Assembly: GCF_016093545.1 (NCBI RefSeq)
Contig: NZ_JADKYX010000021.1
Location: forward strand, 1-64,000
Reading direction: 5' to 3'
Length of the DNA stretch: 64,000 nt
Origin: Massilia rhizosphaerae
Lineage (GTDB): Bacteria > Pseudomonadota > Gammaproteobacteria > Burkholderiales > Burkholderiaceae_D
The position numbers were made by a program, and so were the translations under genes. The stretch's first letter is position 1. Each line of letters opens with the position of its first letter. This document shows, one piece after another, positions 21,955-31,005 of this stretch. Below the pieces are notes generated by a model. It was not told where the DNA came from. It saw only the letters and a program-made list of their open reading frames with translations, and searched no databases.

Positions 21955-24381
21955 ATGCAATTCTCTGAAAACTGGCTCCGTTCCATGGTCGATCCGAAGA
22001 TGAATTCGGACGAACTCGCGCACCTGCTCACGATGTCCGGCCTCGAAGTGGAAGAGGTCGAGCCGGTCGCGCCGCCGTTCTCGAACGTCGTCGTGGCGGA
22101 AGTGAAGGAAGTGGCCAAGCACCCGAACGCGGACCGCCTGAACGTGTGCCAGGTCGACGTCGGCACCGGCACCCTGCTGAACATCGTCTGCGGCGCGCCG
22201 AACGTGCGCGCGGGCATGAAGGCCATCTGCGCCAAGGCCGGCGCGGTGCTGCCGCCGGGCGCGGACGGCAAGCCGTTCGAGATCAAGGTCGGCAAGCTGC
22301 GCGGCGTCGAATCGCAGGGCATGATGTGCTCGGCGAAGGAACTGAAGATCTCGGAAGAGAGCAGCGGCCTGATGGAACTGCCGGAAGACGCGCCCGTCGG
22401 CCAGAACATCCGCGACTATCTCGGCTTGAACGACCTGAAATTCACGATCAAGCTGACGCCGAACAAGGCCGACTGCCTGTCCGTGCTGGGCGTCGCCCGC
22501 GAAGTGTCGGCGCTGACCGGCGTGCCGCTGTCGCTGCCCGTATTCCGTCCGGCGGCCGTGAACACGGACGAAGTGCTGCCCGTCAAAATCTCCGCGACGG
22601 ACCTGTGCGGCCGCTTTACCGGCCGCGTCATCCGCGGCCTGAACGCGAAGGCCGCGACGCCGGAATGGATGAAGCGCCGCCTCGAGCGCAGCGGCCAACG
22701 TTCCGTGTCGGCCCTCGTCGACATCTCGAACTACGTGATGCTGGAAGTGGGCCGTCCGTCGCACGTGTTTGACCTGGACAAGATCCACGGCGGCATGGAC
22801 GTGCGCTGGGGCCGCAAGGGCGAATCGCTGAAGCTCTTGAACGGCAACACGGTCGAGGTGGACGAGTGGGTCGGTGTCATCGCCGACGAGAAAGAACTCG
22901 AGTCGCTGGCCGGCATCATGGGCGGCGATGCGACGGCCGTCTCGCTCGACACGACGAACATCTACCTGGAAGCCGCGTTCTGGTGGCCGAACGCCATCCA
23001 GGGCCGCGCCCGCCGCTACAATTTCTCGACGGATGCCGCGCACCGCTTCGAGCGGGGCGTCGACTACGCGACGACGGTCGAGCACGTCGAGCGCCTCACG
23101 TCGCTGATCGTCGAGATCTGCGGCACCGCGGAAACGAAAGTCGGCCCGATCGACGACCAGGCCCCGAACCTGCCGCAACGTAAACCCGTCACCCTGCGCA
23201 CGGCGCGCGCCGCGAAAGTCATCGGCGTGCCGGTGACCGACGAGATGGTGGCAGACATCTTCACGCGCCTGCACCTGCCGTTCGAACGCGAGGCCGGCCT
23301 GTTCCACGTGACGGCGCCGTCGTACCGCTTCGACATCGAGATCGAGGAAGACCTGATCGAGGAAGTGGCGCGCGTGTACGGCTTCGAGAACATCCCCACG
23401 TTGCCGCCCGTCGCGCCGTCCGCGATGCTGATCGAGCCGGAAGACACCCGTTCGCTGTTCGCCATCCGCCACCAGCTGGCCGACCTGGGCTACCAGGAAG
23501 TGGTGAACATGAGTTTCGTCGAGCAGCCGTGGGAAGCGGATTTCGCGAACAACGCCGATCCGATCCGCCTGCAGAACCCGATCGCCAGCCAGCTGAGCGT
23601 GATGCGCTCCACGCTGATCGGCAGCCTCGTCGCCAACGTGCGCTACAACCTGAACCGCAAGGCGGGCCGCGTGCGTGTGTTCGAAGTGGGCGCCGTGTTC
23701 CTGCGCAATCCGGAAGTCCAGGACGGTCCGCTGACCGTCGCCGGTTTCGACCAGCCCAAGCGCGTCGCCGCCATCGCCTACGGTCCGGCCGCGGACGAGC
23801 AGTGGGGCTTGCCGACCCGCGCCGTCGACTACTTCGACGTCAAGGGCGACCTGGAAGCGCTGTTCGCGCCCCGCGCCGTCCGGTTCAGCAAGACGGCGCA
23901 CCCGGCGCTGCACCCGGGCCGCTCGGCATTGGTGCAAGTGGACGGCAAGGTCGTCGGCGTCATCGGCGAACTGCATCCGCGCTGGCTGCAGAAGTACGAC
24001 CTGCCGCAGGCGCCCGTGCTGTTCGAGGTGGATGCGGACGCGCTGCGCGCGCGCGCGGTGCCCGCTTACACCGAGATTTCCAAGTTCCCGGGCGCCACGC
24101 GCGACCTCGCGCTGGTCGTCAAACAGGACGTGCCGGCCCAGGCGCTGATCGACGCTTTCCACGCGGAACTGGCGTCGAACCCGCTCGGCAAACTCGTGCA
24201 AGCCGTTGTTTTATTTGATGAATACCGCGGCAAAGGATTGGAACAAGATGAAAAAAGTCTTGCTTTCCGCTTTGGCTTGCAAGATACTCAATCGACGCTG
24301 CAGGACGACGCGGTCGAGGCCATCATGGCCGCGCTCGCATCCGCTGCACAACAAAAACACGGCGCAAAACTGCGCGGTTGA
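21955..24381 (+). CDS. pheT: Phenylalanyl-tRNA synthetase beta subunit
   Basis: The 808-aa beta subunit binds tRNA-Phe and edits mischarged Tyr-tRNA-Phe. Domain order seen: N-terminal tRNA-binding OB fold (about 40-150; VVVAEVKEVAKHPNADRLNV), B3/B4 editing region (about 210-380; SALVDISNYVMLEVGRPSHV, ARRYNFSTDAAHRFERGVD), B5 (about 405-475), the inactive class II-like core (about 490-690), and the C-terminal ferredoxin-like anticodon-binding domain (about 710-808). Length is standard. Forms an operon with pheS, probably continuing to ihfA. Confidence 0.96.
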   Translation: MQFSENWLRSMVDPKMNSDELAHLLTMSGLEVEEVEPVAPPFSNVVVAEVKEVAKHPNADRLNVCQVDVGTGTLLNIVCGAPNVRAGMKAICAKAGAVLPPGADGKPFEIKVGKLRGVESQGMMCSAKELKISEESSGLMELPEDAPVGQNIRDYLGLNDLKFTIKLTPNKADCLSVLGVAREVSALTGVPLSLPVFRPAAVNTDEVLPVKISATDLCGRFTGRVIRGLNAKAATPEWMKRRLERSGQRSVSALVDISNYVMLEVGRPSHVFDLDKIHGGMDVRWGRKGESLKLLNGNTVEVDEWVGVIADEKELESLAGIMGGDATAVSLDTTNIYLEAAFWWPNAIQGRARRYNFSTDAAHRFERGVDYATTVEHVERLTSLIVEICGTAETKVGPIDDQAPNLPQRKPVTLRTARAAKVIGVPVTDEMVADIFTRLHLPFEREAGLFHVTAPSYRFDIEIEEDLIEEVARVYGFENIPTLPPVAPSAMLIEPEDTRSLFAIRHQLADLGYQEVVNMSFVEQPWEADFANNADPIRLQNPIASQLSVMRSTLIGSLVANVRYNLNRKAGRVRVFEVGAVFLRNPEVQDGPLTVAGFDQPKRVAAIAYGPAADEQWGLPTRAVDYFDVKGDLEALFAPRAVRFSKTAHPALHPGRSALVQVDGKVVGVIGELHPRWLQKYDLPQAPVLFEVDADALRARAVPAYTEISKFPGATRDLALVVKQDVPAQALIDAFHAELASNPLGKLVQAVVLFDEYRGKGLEQDEKSLAFRFGLQDTQSTLQDDAVEAIMAALASAAQQKHGAKLRG

Positions 24382-24406
24382 TAACTAAAAGGCCACAAGG
24401 CCTCAA

Positions 24407-24524
24407 GGGGTATCGAGAAACCGTAGCGAGCGGCCGCAGTGGTGGTCGAGAAGCGCAGCCGTACTTGGGTACGGCGAGCATCGCAGACCGCCACTGCAAC
24501 GCGCAGCAGGTTTATCGAGCCCCC
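24407..24524. repeat. Long imperfect inverted repeat (about 118 nt) between pheT and ihfA
   Basis: The ends GGGGTATCGAGAAACC and GGTTTATCGAGCCCCC pair with three mismatches. Further in, GCAGTGG pairs with CCACTGC and GGTC with GACC, and the centre is CCGTAC-TTGG-GTACGG. The whole can fold into one long hairpin. It resembles a long hairpin repeat I recall from other Oxalobacteraceae intergenic regions, but copy number cannot be checked here. Confidence 0.6.
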
Positions 24525-24568
24525 ACCACATCCAGAACTTGAAGGTGGCTTAAATTAACAATAATGAC

Positions 24569-24997
24569 GTGGATTCCGCCGTGCTCCAGGAAGCGCTGGC
24601 CGCCGACTTGCATCGCGCGATGCAGGTGGCCCGGGTACGGAAGGAAGCGGAAAAGGAGTTGCCGACCCTGACCAAGGCGGAGCTGGCCGAACTGCTGTTC
24701 GAGCAGGTCGGCCTGAACAAGCGCGAAGCCAAGGACATGGTCGAGACGTTCTTCGACGAAATCCGCAATGCGCTCGAGCGCGGCGAGGCGGTCAAGCTGT
24801 CCGGCTTCGGCAACTTCCAGTTGCGCGACAAGCCCCAGCGCCCCGGCCGTAATCCGAAAACCGGGGAGGAAATCCCCATCACGGCGCGCCGCGTCGTGAC
24901 GTTCCACGCCAGCCAGAAACTCAAGGGTATGGTCGAAGAGGCCAATCCGGGCAGCCCGCGCAGCCCCGGCAACCCTTCGCTGGCGCGGGCCGCTTGA
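24569..24997 (+). CDS. ihfA: Integration host factor alpha subunit
   Basis: A DNA-bending nucleoid protein subunit (with IhfB). The IHF/HU fold runs from LTKAELAELLFEQVGLNKRE to the conserved beta arm PQRPGRNPKTGEEIPITARR and VTFHASQKLK. The frame gives 142 aa from GTG 24569, about 35 residues longer at the N-terminus than E. coli IHF-alpha; ATG 24620 (MQVARVRK) is an alternative start. The C-terminal tail is rich in Gly/Ser/Pro. Position behind pheT is conserved in many proteobacteria. Confidence 0.92.
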   Translation: MDSAVLQEALAADLHRAMQVARVRKEAEKELPTLTKAELAELLFEQVGLNKREAKDMVETFFDEIRNALERGEAVKLSGFGNFQLRDKPQRPGRNPKTGEEIPITARRVVTFHASQKLKGMVEEANPGSPRSPGNPSLARAA

Positions 24998-25021
24998 TAA
25001 AGCCGTAACGGCATGTGAGCA

Positions 25022-25426
25022 ATGAACGACCGACCGAACAAGATGGAACCGACCGTGCTGCCGCCGATCCCGGCCAAGCGCTATTTCACGATTGGCGAAG
25101 TCAGCGAATTGTGCGGGGTCAAGCCGCATGTGCTCCGTTACTGGGAACAGGAATTTACCCAACTTAAACCGGTCAAACGCCGTGGAAACCGCCGCTATTA
25201 CCAGCACCACGAAGTGCTGCTGATCCGGCGCATCCGCGAACTGCTGTACGAGCAGGGTTTCACCATCAGCGGTGCCCGCAACCGCCTGGATGGGCGGAGC
25301 CAGCACGACGCCGAAGCGTTGCCGGAACCTCCACCGCCGGCCGTGCCGACCATCGCCCCGGAGCTGCTGCGTGCCGAGCTGCACGCGATTCTCGCCCTGC
25401 TCAAGAACGGGTCGTCGGCAGCCTGA
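25022..25426 (+). CDS. MerR-family transcriptional regulator
   Basis: A 134-aa protein with an N-terminal MerR winged helix-turn-helix (KRYFTIGEVSELCGVKPHVL, RYWEQEFTQLKPVKRRGNRR, residues 20-60) and a short C-terminal helix, with no metal-binding cysteine cluster. This short MerR type is commonly found directly downstream of ihfA in beta- and gammaproteobacteria; its target is unknown. It starts 24 bp after ihfA and is probably in the same transcript. Confidence 0.88.
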   Translation: MNDRPNKMEPTVLPPIPAKRYFTIGEVSELCGVKPHVLRYWEQEFTQLKPVKRRGNRRYYQHHEVLLIRRIRELLYEQGFTISGARNRLDGRSQHDAEALPEPPPPAVPTIAPELLRAELHAILALLKNGSSAA

Positions 25427-25480
25427 CGGGCTCGCAAAACGCGTAGCCGTCAACGCAGCCAGCTCAGGCGTGCGCTCCTG

Positions 25481-25508
25481 TTGTTCTGCCCCCCGGAGGT
25501 GCTAAAAT
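25481..25508 (+). promoter_or_regulatory. Candidate promoter for the response regulator gene
   Basis: TTGTTC (25481-25486) and TAAAAT (25503-25508) are separated by 16 bp, about 100 bp upstream of the start at 25607. Confidence 0.5.
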
Positions 25509-25606
25509 GTCACTTGCGGTTTGCTGACTCAAACGCATGACCTGACCGGAGGCGTGAGGTGTCAGCCTCGGCTCTTTCCTGTATCGGGAAAACTTAAGGG
25601 AAGACA

Positions 25607-26239
25607 ATGATACGCGTTGCCATTTGTGACGATCACCAGATAGTTCGAGCAGGTTTCAAACAGATTTTCTCGTCGTCGGGCGAGTTCGAAGTCGTTGCCG
25701 AAGGCGCGACCGGACGTGAAGCCCTCGACATCGCACGCCGCGAGATCTGCGACGTGCTGCTGCTGGACATCGCCATGCCCGACCAGAGCGGCATCGATAT
25801 CCTGCGCACGATCCGCCAGGGCCAGCCCAATCTGCCGGTCCTGATCCTGTCCGGCTATCCGGCCCAGCAGTATGCGCTGAATCTCTTCAAAATGGGTGCC
25901 AATGGCTACCTGAACAAGGAATGCGACGCGGACGAACTCAAGACGGCCGTCCGTACCGTGTACCAGGGCCGCCGCTACGTCAGCTCGCAGGTCGGCGAGT
26001 TGCTGGCCCAGAGTTTCGATCGCGATCCGAACACCGCGCTGCACACGGAATTGTCGGACCGCGAATTCCAGGTGTTCCTGCGCCTGGCGAAGGGGGCGAC
26101 CGTGTCCGACATCGGCAATGCCCTGTCGCTGTCGATCAAAACGGTCTCGACTTACCGTACTCGCATCATGGAAAAGATGGGGCTGCAGTCGAACAGCGAC
26201 CTGACGTATTACGCCATGAAAAACAACCTGCTCGACTGA
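25607..26239 (+). CDS. NarL/FixJ-type response regulator
   Basis: A 210-aa two-component regulator: receiver domain (1-120) with the acidic pair DD (8-9), phosphorylation site Asp54 in LLLDIAMPD, Ser/Thr and Lys switch residues (LILSGYP; YLNKECD), and a LuxR-type helix-turn-helix (about 148-205; LSDREFQVFLRLAKGATVSD, KTVSTYRTRIMEKMGLQSNS). It is followed 217 bp later by a same-strand HisKA_3 histidine kinase, its likely partner. The signal and regulon are unknown. Confidence 0.92.
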   Translation: MIRVAICDDHQIVRAGFKQIFSSSGEFEVVAEGATGREALDIARREICDVLLLDIAMPDQSGIDILRTIRQGQPNLPVLILSGYPAQQYALNLFKMGANGYLNKECDADELKTAVRTVYQGRRYVSSQVGELLAQSFDRDPNTALHTELSDREFQVFLRLAKGATVSDIGNALSLSIKTVSTYRTRIMEKMGLQSNSDLTYYAMKNNLLD

Positions 26240-26410
26240 GCGGGGCAGGTTCATCAGGCCGTCGCGCACCGTGCGCGGCTGCCCGATGAGCCTGCAACAT
26301 ATGTAGCAATTCTGTCATTTGCTATGTAGAATTGTTAATTGCGCGTCGTCACGCCGCCACATTTCCTCGTCCGCAAGCCGAATCGAACTCCATGGCAACT
26401 TTTCCCAGTC

Positions 26411-26416
26411 TATAAT
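26411..26416 (+). promoter_or_regulatory. Probable -10 box of the histidine kinase gene
   Basis: A perfect TATAAT follows CCCAGTC, 41 bp before ATG 26457; a good -35 box is not visible. Its position argues against the ATG at 26415 as start. Confidence 0.45.
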
Positions 26417-26456
26417 GACTCGGACAGGCCAAGCTGCGCGAAAGGAACGACCGAGG

Positions 26457-28076
26457 ATGTATTTCACCACCGACCCCAAGTTCAGGCCGGTTCGCAGCCT
26501 TCCGTTGTACCAGACCCTGCTGTGTGTCGTGTGCGTCCTGATCCTGGTCCTCAACGGCGTGAGCCTGGTTCGCAACCTGGATGGGCTGAAGACTGCCAAC
26601 GCGCGCCAGGCGCAGGCCGATCGGGTGACGGCCAAGCTGCAATACCTGAACCTGCTCGTGACCGATGCGGAAAGCGGTCTGCGCGGCTATTACCTGTCCG
26701 GCTCGGACACCTATCTCGGCCCGCTGCGCACGGCCGAGCGTGAGCTGAACGGGCAGTTCGACGCGCTCAAGACGCTGCTGGCCGACAATCCCTCGCAATT
26801 GAAGAACCTGGGCCAGCTGCAAAACCTCGTCATTCGCCGCATCAACCTGATGAACCAGGGCCTGGACGTGTATCGCCACGGCGGCCTCGCCGATATCGTC
26901 GCCATCTCGCAAGCCCAGGAAGACAAGACCCACATGGACGAGATCCGCCTGCAGGTCGTGATCATGACGGGCGAGCAGAACGAATTGCTGGCGGCGGGAA
27001 GCCGGGCGTTCTACGACCGCTACAAGCTGGCCGCGCTGCGCGGGCTCGGCATCAACATGGCGGCGCTCGTCGTGCTCGTGCTGTTCTATAACCTGATCCG
27101 GCGCGGCTTCCGCGCCCGCCTCGACGCCGAGCGCGCGCTGCAGCAGACCAATGACCACCTCGAATCGCTCGTGGCGGAGCGCACGGAACAGCTTTCCGTC
27201 CTGTCGCGTCACCTGATCCGCGTCTCGGAAGAAGAAAAGGCGAAACTGGCGCGCGAACTGCACGACGAGATGGGCGCGAACCTGACGGCCATCGGCATGC
27301 ACCTGGCGACCGTCGGCGACCGCCTGAAGGCGACGCACCCCGAGCAGGCCGACACCCTGGCCCGTGCCCGGGTCGTGCTGATCGAAACCGTGGAACTGAA
27401 GCGCCGCATCGTCGAGGACTTGCGCCCGAGCCTGCTCGACAACCTGGGCCTGTCGGCGGCGCTGCAGAGCTATTGCTTCGATTTCGGCCGCACGACGGGC
27501 GTCGATTGCGAGGCCCTGATCGAAGGCGACGTCGACGGCGCCGGCCCCACGCAGGCGATCGCATTGTTCCGCATCGCGCAGGAATCGCTGAACAATGTCG
27601 CCAAGTATGCGCAGGCGCGCCACGTCGTCGTGCACCTCGCTCGCGAAGGCGAGGCGTTCACCCTGGAAGTCAGCGACGACGGCGTCGGCATTCCGCCGGA
27701 CGCGATGCGCCGGCCGAAGTCGCATGGCTTGCTGGGGATGCGCGAACGTGCGCTGCTGCTGGGAGGGACGCTGCGGGTGGATCGCGGCGTGAACGGGATC
27801 GGAACCACTGTCCACGCCTGCGTTCCGGTGGTGGTGCCGGGGGCCGAGGCCGGTGGGCCCGCGTCGAGCGGTACCCTGGATATTGCGGCGCTGTCGGTGC
27901 GCGGGGCCGAGGCGTCCTCAGGCGATACCGGAGCGGAACAAGCCGACGTGGCGGTCCATCGATTACATCAACAATTGCGCGCTGCCCAGGCCGAATCGCC
28001 GGTGGCGGCGGGCCGGGATACCGCGACGCTCATGCGCGCGATACATCCGACAGCAAACGGTCGTACTCGCTTTTAG
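26457..28076 (+). CDS. CHASE3-domain sensor histidine kinase (NarX/DegS class)
   Basis: A 539-aa membrane kinase: TM1 about 18-40, an extracytoplasmic CHASE3 region (about 45-190; TDAESGLRGYYLSGSDTYLG), TM2 about 195-218, a coiled linker (about 225-255), the HisKA_3 dimerisation domain with His269 in ARELHDEMGANL, and a HATPase domain (about 350-455; ESLNNVAKYA, DDGVGIPPDA, GLLGMRERA). The start MYFTTDPK is preferred because a -10 box overlaps the earlier ATG 26415. The last 80 residues are low-complexity and overlap, on the opposite strand, the 3' end of the Crp/Fnr gene by 47 bp. It should phosphorylate the NarL-type regulator upstream. Confidence 0.9.
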   Translation: MYFTTDPKFRPVRSLPLYQTLLCVVCVLILVLNGVSLVRNLDGLKTANARQAQADRVTAKLQYLNLLVTDAESGLRGYYLSGSDTYLGPLRTAERELNGQFDALKTLLADNPSQLKNLGQLQNLVIRRINLMNQGLDVYRHGGLADIVAISQAQEDKTHMDEIRLQVVIMTGEQNELLAAGSRAFYDRYKLAALRGLGINMAALVVLVLFYNLIRRGFRARLDAERALQQTNDHLESLVAERTEQLSVLSRHLIRVSEEEKAKLARELHDEMGANLTAIGMHLATVGDRLKATHPEQADTLARARVVLIETVELKRRIVEDLRPSLLDNLGLSAALQSYCFDFGRTTGVDCEALIEGDVDGAGPTQAIALFRIAQESLNNVAKYAQARHVVVHLAREGEAFTLEVSDDGVGIPPDAMRRPKSHGLLGMRERALLLGGTLRVDRGVNGIGTTVHACVPVVVPGAEAGGPASSGTLDIAALSVRGAEASSGDTGAEQADVAVHRLHQQLRAAQAESPVAAGRDTATLMRAIHPTANGRTRF

Positions 28077-28845
28077 CGACCTTGTAGCACTCGCCCGCAT
28101 AGTCTTCCAGGCCCTGGCGGTTCAGCACGGTGATATTGCCGCGGCGGTACTGGATCAGGCCTTCGTCCTGCAGCTTGCCGGCGGCGGCCGTGATGCTTTC
28201 GCGGCGCACGCCCAGCATGATCGAGATGAGTTCCTGGGTCACTTTCAGTTCATTGCTCGGCGAACGGTCCAGGCGGTCCAGCAGCCAGCGGCACAGCTTT
28301 TGCTCGATCGAGCTGTGGCGGCCGCCGACGGCGTTCTGGGCCATCTGGGCGAACAGCGCATTGGTGTAGCGCATCAGCAGCTGCGGCAGGGCGCCGCCCT
28401 TGTTGAAGGCGTCGCGCAGGTACTGGGTTTTCAGGCGGTAGCCGTAGCCGGCGCTCTGGACGACGGCGCTGCAGGTGGCGCGCTCGCCCATGAACAGCGA
28501 CACGCCGACGGCGCCTTCATGGCCCACCACGGCGATTTCCGTCGTGGCGCCGTCTTCCATGACGTAGAGCAGGGAAACGATGGCGGTCGTCGGGAAGTAG
28601 ACGTATTCCAGCTTGCTGCCGTATTCGAACAGTTCCTTGCCGAAGGGCAGTGGAACGAGTTCCAGGTGCTCGAACAGGGATTCCAGGTCTTGGCGCGGCA
28701 GGGCCGCGAGCAACTCGTTTTGTTGGGTGCCGCTGTAGCTGACGACCGGCCGGGCGGCCAGTTTGATTTCTTCACTGGTCGAGGGGATCTGATTCACCGA
28801 TTGCGCTTTCTTCTGGGCGGCGCTACCGAGTTGGGCGTTATTCAT
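28030..28845 (-). CDS. Crp/Fnr-family transcriptional regulator
   Basis: A 271-aa regulator with a cyclic-nucleotide-binding-like domain (about 45-165; LELVPLPFGKELFEYGSKLE, AVVGHEGAVGVSLFMG) and a C-terminal Crp-type helix-turn-helix (about 185-255; LKVTQELISIMLGVRRESIT). No N-terminal FNR-type cysteine cluster is present, so it is not an Fe-S oxygen sensor of the FNR kind; the ligand is unknown. Start at MNNAQLGS (28845) is preferred over the ATG at 28905, but either is possible. The gene converges with the histidine kinase gene and overlaps its end. Confidence 0.85.
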   Translation of the reverse strand: MNNAQLGSAAQKKAQSVNQIPSTSEEIKLAARPVVSYSGTQQNELLAALPRQDLESLFEHLELVPLPFGKELFEYGSKLEYVYFPTTAIVSLLYVMEDGATTEIAVVGHEGAVGVSLFMGERATCSAVVQSAGYGYRLKTQYLRDAFNKGGALPQLLMRYTNALFAQMAQNAVGGRHSSIEQKLCRWLLDRLDRSPSNELKVTQELISIMLGVRRESITAAAGKLQDEGLIQYRRGNITVLNRQGLEDYAGECYKVAKSEYDRLLSDVSRA

Positions 28846-28905
28846 ATTGTCCTCGTTATCTCTGACATACATCACTGGGGCGTTTGCTTGGATGGGTTTC
28901 CTCAT

Positions 28906-29266
28906 CGCGATGTGTGTACATTAATGCCATAGTCTCTTGCCGAACATAAGACTAGCTGTCGCCCCCATGTAGGCTCCATGCATGATGTTTTGTCAGTCCA
29001 GTCCTACTAGAGAGAAACTTTCGGTCGGGGCTATTTTTTGTCAATACGACAATGGCTTGGCGGCACTAAAACGTTTGAATGCCCAGCCGTATCGGCGCAT
29101 TTCGCCACATCCATGCGCCCGACGAAGCCCCCGGGCTTGCCTTTCCTTAACGCCGACGCCCGAATGCTCCTACACCGCGCGCCTCCGGTGCGACGGGAAT
29201 TGATTCACACAAGGTACGCTCAACCCGGTAAAATCGAGAGTTTTGCAAGCGCCCCAGGGCGAGACC
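28906..29266. other. Intergenic region between crp-like gene and prfC
   Basis: No gene is supported here. The AT-rich part 28906-29060 should hold the promoter of the minus-strand regulator. GGTAAAATCG at about 29229-29238 contains TAAAAT, a plausible -10 box for prfC. Short plus-strand frames in this stretch lack ribosome-binding sites and natural composition. Confidence 0.5.
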
Positions 29267-30934
29267 ATGTCCAACGAAACCGACGCAATCATCACCGACA
29301 CCCAGAGTGCCGCCGACGCTCCCTCCGCGAGCAAGCCGGCCGCCACGATCGCGCGCGAAGTCGCGCGCCGCCGCACCTTCGGCATCATTTCCCACCCCGA
29401 CGCCGGCAAGACGACGTTGACCGAAAAACTGCTGCTGTTCTCGGGCGCGATCCAGCTGGCCGGCACCGTCAAGGGCCGCAAGAGCGGCCGCCATGCGACG
29501 TCGGACTGGATGGACATCGAAAAGCAGCGCGGCATTTCGGTGGCGTCGTCAGTGATGCAGTTCGAGTTCCGCGACCACGTCATCAACCTGCTCGACACCC
29601 CGGGCCACCAGGACTTTTCGGAAGACACCTACCGCGTGCTGACGGCCGTCGACTCGGCGCTGATGGTGATCGACGCGGCCAAGGGCGTGGAAGAGCAGAC
29701 CATCAAGCTGCTCGACGTCTGCCGCATGCGCGACACGCCGATCGTCACCTTCATGAACAAGCTCGACCGCGAAACCCGCGACCCGCTCGAGCTGCTCGAC
29801 GAAGTGGAATCCGTGCTCAAGATCGAGTGCGCGCCGGTGACCTGGCCGATCGGCATGGGCAAGAACTTCCGCGGCGTGTACCACCTGCTGAACGACGAAG
29901 TCATGCTGTTCAAGGCCGGCGAAGAGAAGGCCGACGGCGCCTACGAGATCATCAAGGGCATAGCCAATCCCCGCCTGACCGAGATGTTCCCGCTCGAGAT
30001 GGAACAGCTCAAGATGGAAGTGGAGCTGGTGCATGGCGCGTCGCATCCGTTCGACCTGGAACGCTTCCTGTCGGGCGTGCAGACGCCCGTGTTCTTCGGT
30101 TCCGCCATCAACAACTTCGGCGTGCGCGAGATCCTGTCGGCGCTGATCGACTGGGCCCCGGCCCCGCGCGCGCGCGACGCCACGGTGCGCGCCGTGCATC
30201 CGGACGAGCAGCCGTTCTCCGGCTTCGTCTTCAAGATCCAGGCCAATATGGACCCGGCGCACCGCGATCGCATCGCGTTCCTGCGCGTGTGCTCGGGCCG
30301 GTTCGAGAAGGGCATGAAGGTCAAGCACCTGCGCCTCGGCCGCGACGTGAAGCTGTCGTCCGTCGTGACGTTCATGGCGTCCAGCCGCGAGCAGGTCGAG
30401 GAGGCCTACGCGGGCGACATCATCGGCCTGCCGAACCACGGCAACATGCAGATCGGCGACAGCTTCTCGGAAGGCGAGATGCTGACGTTCACGGGCATCC
30501 CGTACTTCGCGCCGGAACTGTTCCGCACGGTGCGCATCCGCAATCCGCTCAAGACCAAGCAGTTGCACAAAGGCTTGCAGCAACTGGGCGAGGAGGGCGC
30601 CGTGCAGGTGTTCAAGCCGGTGATGGGCAGCGACCTGATTCTCGGCGCCGTGGGCGTGCTGCAGTTCGAGGTCGTGGCGAGCCGCCTGCTCAACGAATAC
30701 GGCGTCGACGCCGTGTTCGAGAGCGCGAGCATCAGCAGCGCGCGCTGGGTGTCCAGCGACGACAAGAAGTCCCTGTCCGACTTCGAGACGCAGCTGGCGC
30801 ACAACGTCGCCTACGATGCGGCCGGCAACATGGCGTATCTCGCGACGTCGGGCGTCAACCTGCGGCTCACGCAGGAGCGCTGGCCCAAGCTGCAGTTCCA
30901 TGCGACGCGCGAGCACGCGGCCAAGCTCGATTAA
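29267..30934 (+). CDS. prfC: Peptide chain release factor 3 (RF3)
   Basis: A 555-aa translational GTPase that removes RF1/RF2 from the ribosome after termination. G-domain motifs: SHPDAGKTTLTE (G1, about 46), RGISVASSV (G2), LLDTPGHQDFSED (G3), FMNKLDRETRDP (G4). The RF3-specific C-terminal parts follow (FQIQANMDPAHRDRIAF-like FKIQANMDPAHRD; PYFAPELFRTVRIRNPLK; VGVLQFEVVASRL). A short disordered N-terminal extension of about 30 residues precedes the G domain. Start MSNETDAI at 29267 follows GAGACC; the frame is open to 29243. Confidence 0.95.
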   Translation: MSNETDAIITDTQSAADAPSASKPAATIAREVARRRTFGIISHPDAGKTTLTEKLLLFSGAIQLAGTVKGRKSGRHATSDWMDIEKQRGISVASSVMQFEFRDHVINLLDTPGHQDFSEDTYRVLTAVDSALMVIDAAKGVEEQTIKLLDVCRMRDTPIVTFMNKLDRETRDPLELLDEVESVLKIECAPVTWPIGMGKNFRGVYHLLNDEVMLFKAGEEKADGAYEIIKGIANPRLTEMFPLEMEQLKMEVELVHGASHPFDLERFLSGVQTPVFFGSAINNFGVREILSALIDWAPAPRARDATVRAVHPDEQPFSGFVFKIQANMDPAHRDRIAFLRVCSGRFEKGMKVKHLRLGRDVKLSSVVTFMASSREQVEEAYAGDIIGLPNHGNMQIGDSFSEGEMLTFTGIPYFAPELFRTVRIRNPLKTKQLHKGLQQLGEEGAVQVFKPVMGSDLILGAVGVLQFEVVASRLLNEYGVDAVFESASISSARWVSSDDKKSLSDFETQLAHNVAYDAAGNMAYLATSGVNLRLTQERWPKLQFHATREHAAKLD

Positions 30935-30949
30935 CGCCGCGGCATGCGT

Positions 30950-30993
30950 GGTGGGCACGTTTCATTTGAGGCCCCCGGCCTCAAATGCCCACC
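30950..30993. repeat. REP-like palindrome, copy 3, after prfC
   Basis: Outer ends GGTGGGCA / TGCCCACC enclose a perfect 11-bp stem CATTTGAGGCC / GGCCTCAAATG with a 3-nt loop. It could end transcription from both sides, but no T-run is present. Confidence 0.6.
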
Positions 30994-31005
30994 AGCCGCA
31001 CGCGT

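Noticed and set aside
20755..24201. 1148-codon open frame on the minus strand
   Set aside because: It is antisense to rplT-pheS-pheT, has Arg/His/Gln/Val-rich composition and no recognisable domain; long antisense frames are usual in GC-rich DNA.
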